A stretch of 5,074 nt of DNA from Elusimicrobiota bacterium. GTDB taxonomy: Bacteria > Elusimicrobiota > Elusimicrobia > UBA1565 > UBA9628. The notes under the pieces were generated by a model. That model had not been told where the DNA came from. It searched no databases and saw only the letters and a program-made list of their open reading frames with translations. The position numbers and the translations under genes were made by a program. Where the stretch lies: NCBI GenBank assembly GCA_028871595.1, contig JAGWMT010000246.1, positions 1 through 5,074 of the forward strand, in the 5' to 3' direction. Within the stretch, counting starts at the first letter, position 1; every line of letters begins with the position of its first letter. This document shows positions 5,047-5,074 of the stretch, in pieces.

Positions 5047-5074
5047 TCAGAAGTTGAGGCTGGCTCCCAGCAGG
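5047..5074 (-). CDS. C-terminal tip of a probable outer-membrane beta-barrel protein (partial)
   Basis: On the minus strand the window edge reads LLGASLNF followed by TGA (5049-5047). A terminal Phe with hydrophobic residues at alternating positions before it is the C-terminal beta-signal of outer-membrane barrels, which the Bam machinery recognises. Only eight residues are visible, so this rests on a short pattern plus the absence of any competing feature. The gene body lies beyond the window and runs convergently with the lipoprotein gene. Confidence 0.45.

Overview
The window is visibly GC-rich and comes from a bacterium with a Gram-negative type envelope. It encodes three probable exported proteins, one of them a lipoprotein, plus the last residues of what looks like an outer-membrane beta-barrel. 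The long Ala/Pro-rich leader after the signal peptide of the 605-residue protein, together with the leaderless-looking gene starts, reminds me of Elusimicrobiota genomes. That taxonomic guess is recollection plus inference and is not proven here.

Layout: 1-186 is the 3' end of an ABC-exporter ATPase gene (+). 190-411 is a 73-residue single-span membrane protein (-), tail to tail with it. 411-463 is a divergent promoter region, mirror-symmetric about base 437. 463-816 is a YeaO-like DUF488 protein (+). 813-2630 is a 605-residue secreted protein of unknown family (-), whose stop shares a CTAG with the DUF488 stop. 2752-3681 is a secreted HEXXH metalloprotease candidate (+). 3691-4202 is a small membrane-protein gene broken by an in-frame TAG and a frameshift (+). 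4258-4510 is a shredded remnant of an integrase-type (DDE, rve) transposase gene (-). 4597-5037 is a lipoprotein with an NTF2-like look (+). 5047-5074 is the 3' tip of a probable outer-membrane protein gene (-).

The most coherent signal is regulatory. Five intact genes have a -10-like hexamer (TACACT four times, TATGAT once) ending exactly 6 nt before the ATG, and the broken gene has TATGAT 8 nt before its ATG. None has a well-placed Shine-Dalgarno sequence. A hexamer there puts the expected transcription start at or next to the A of the ATG, so these genes are probably transcribed as single, leaderless units rather than as operons. The motif also fixes start codons: the DUF488 gene starts at 463 rather than 271, and the 605-residue protein at 2630 rather than 2663.

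I see no pathway linking the genes. The theme is envelope and secreted proteins with one decaying mobile element. No CRISPR array, tRNA, rRNA or clear rho-independent terminator was seen. I did not find a convincing new multi-gene system; the unexplained parts are the promoter architecture and the 605-residue protein.
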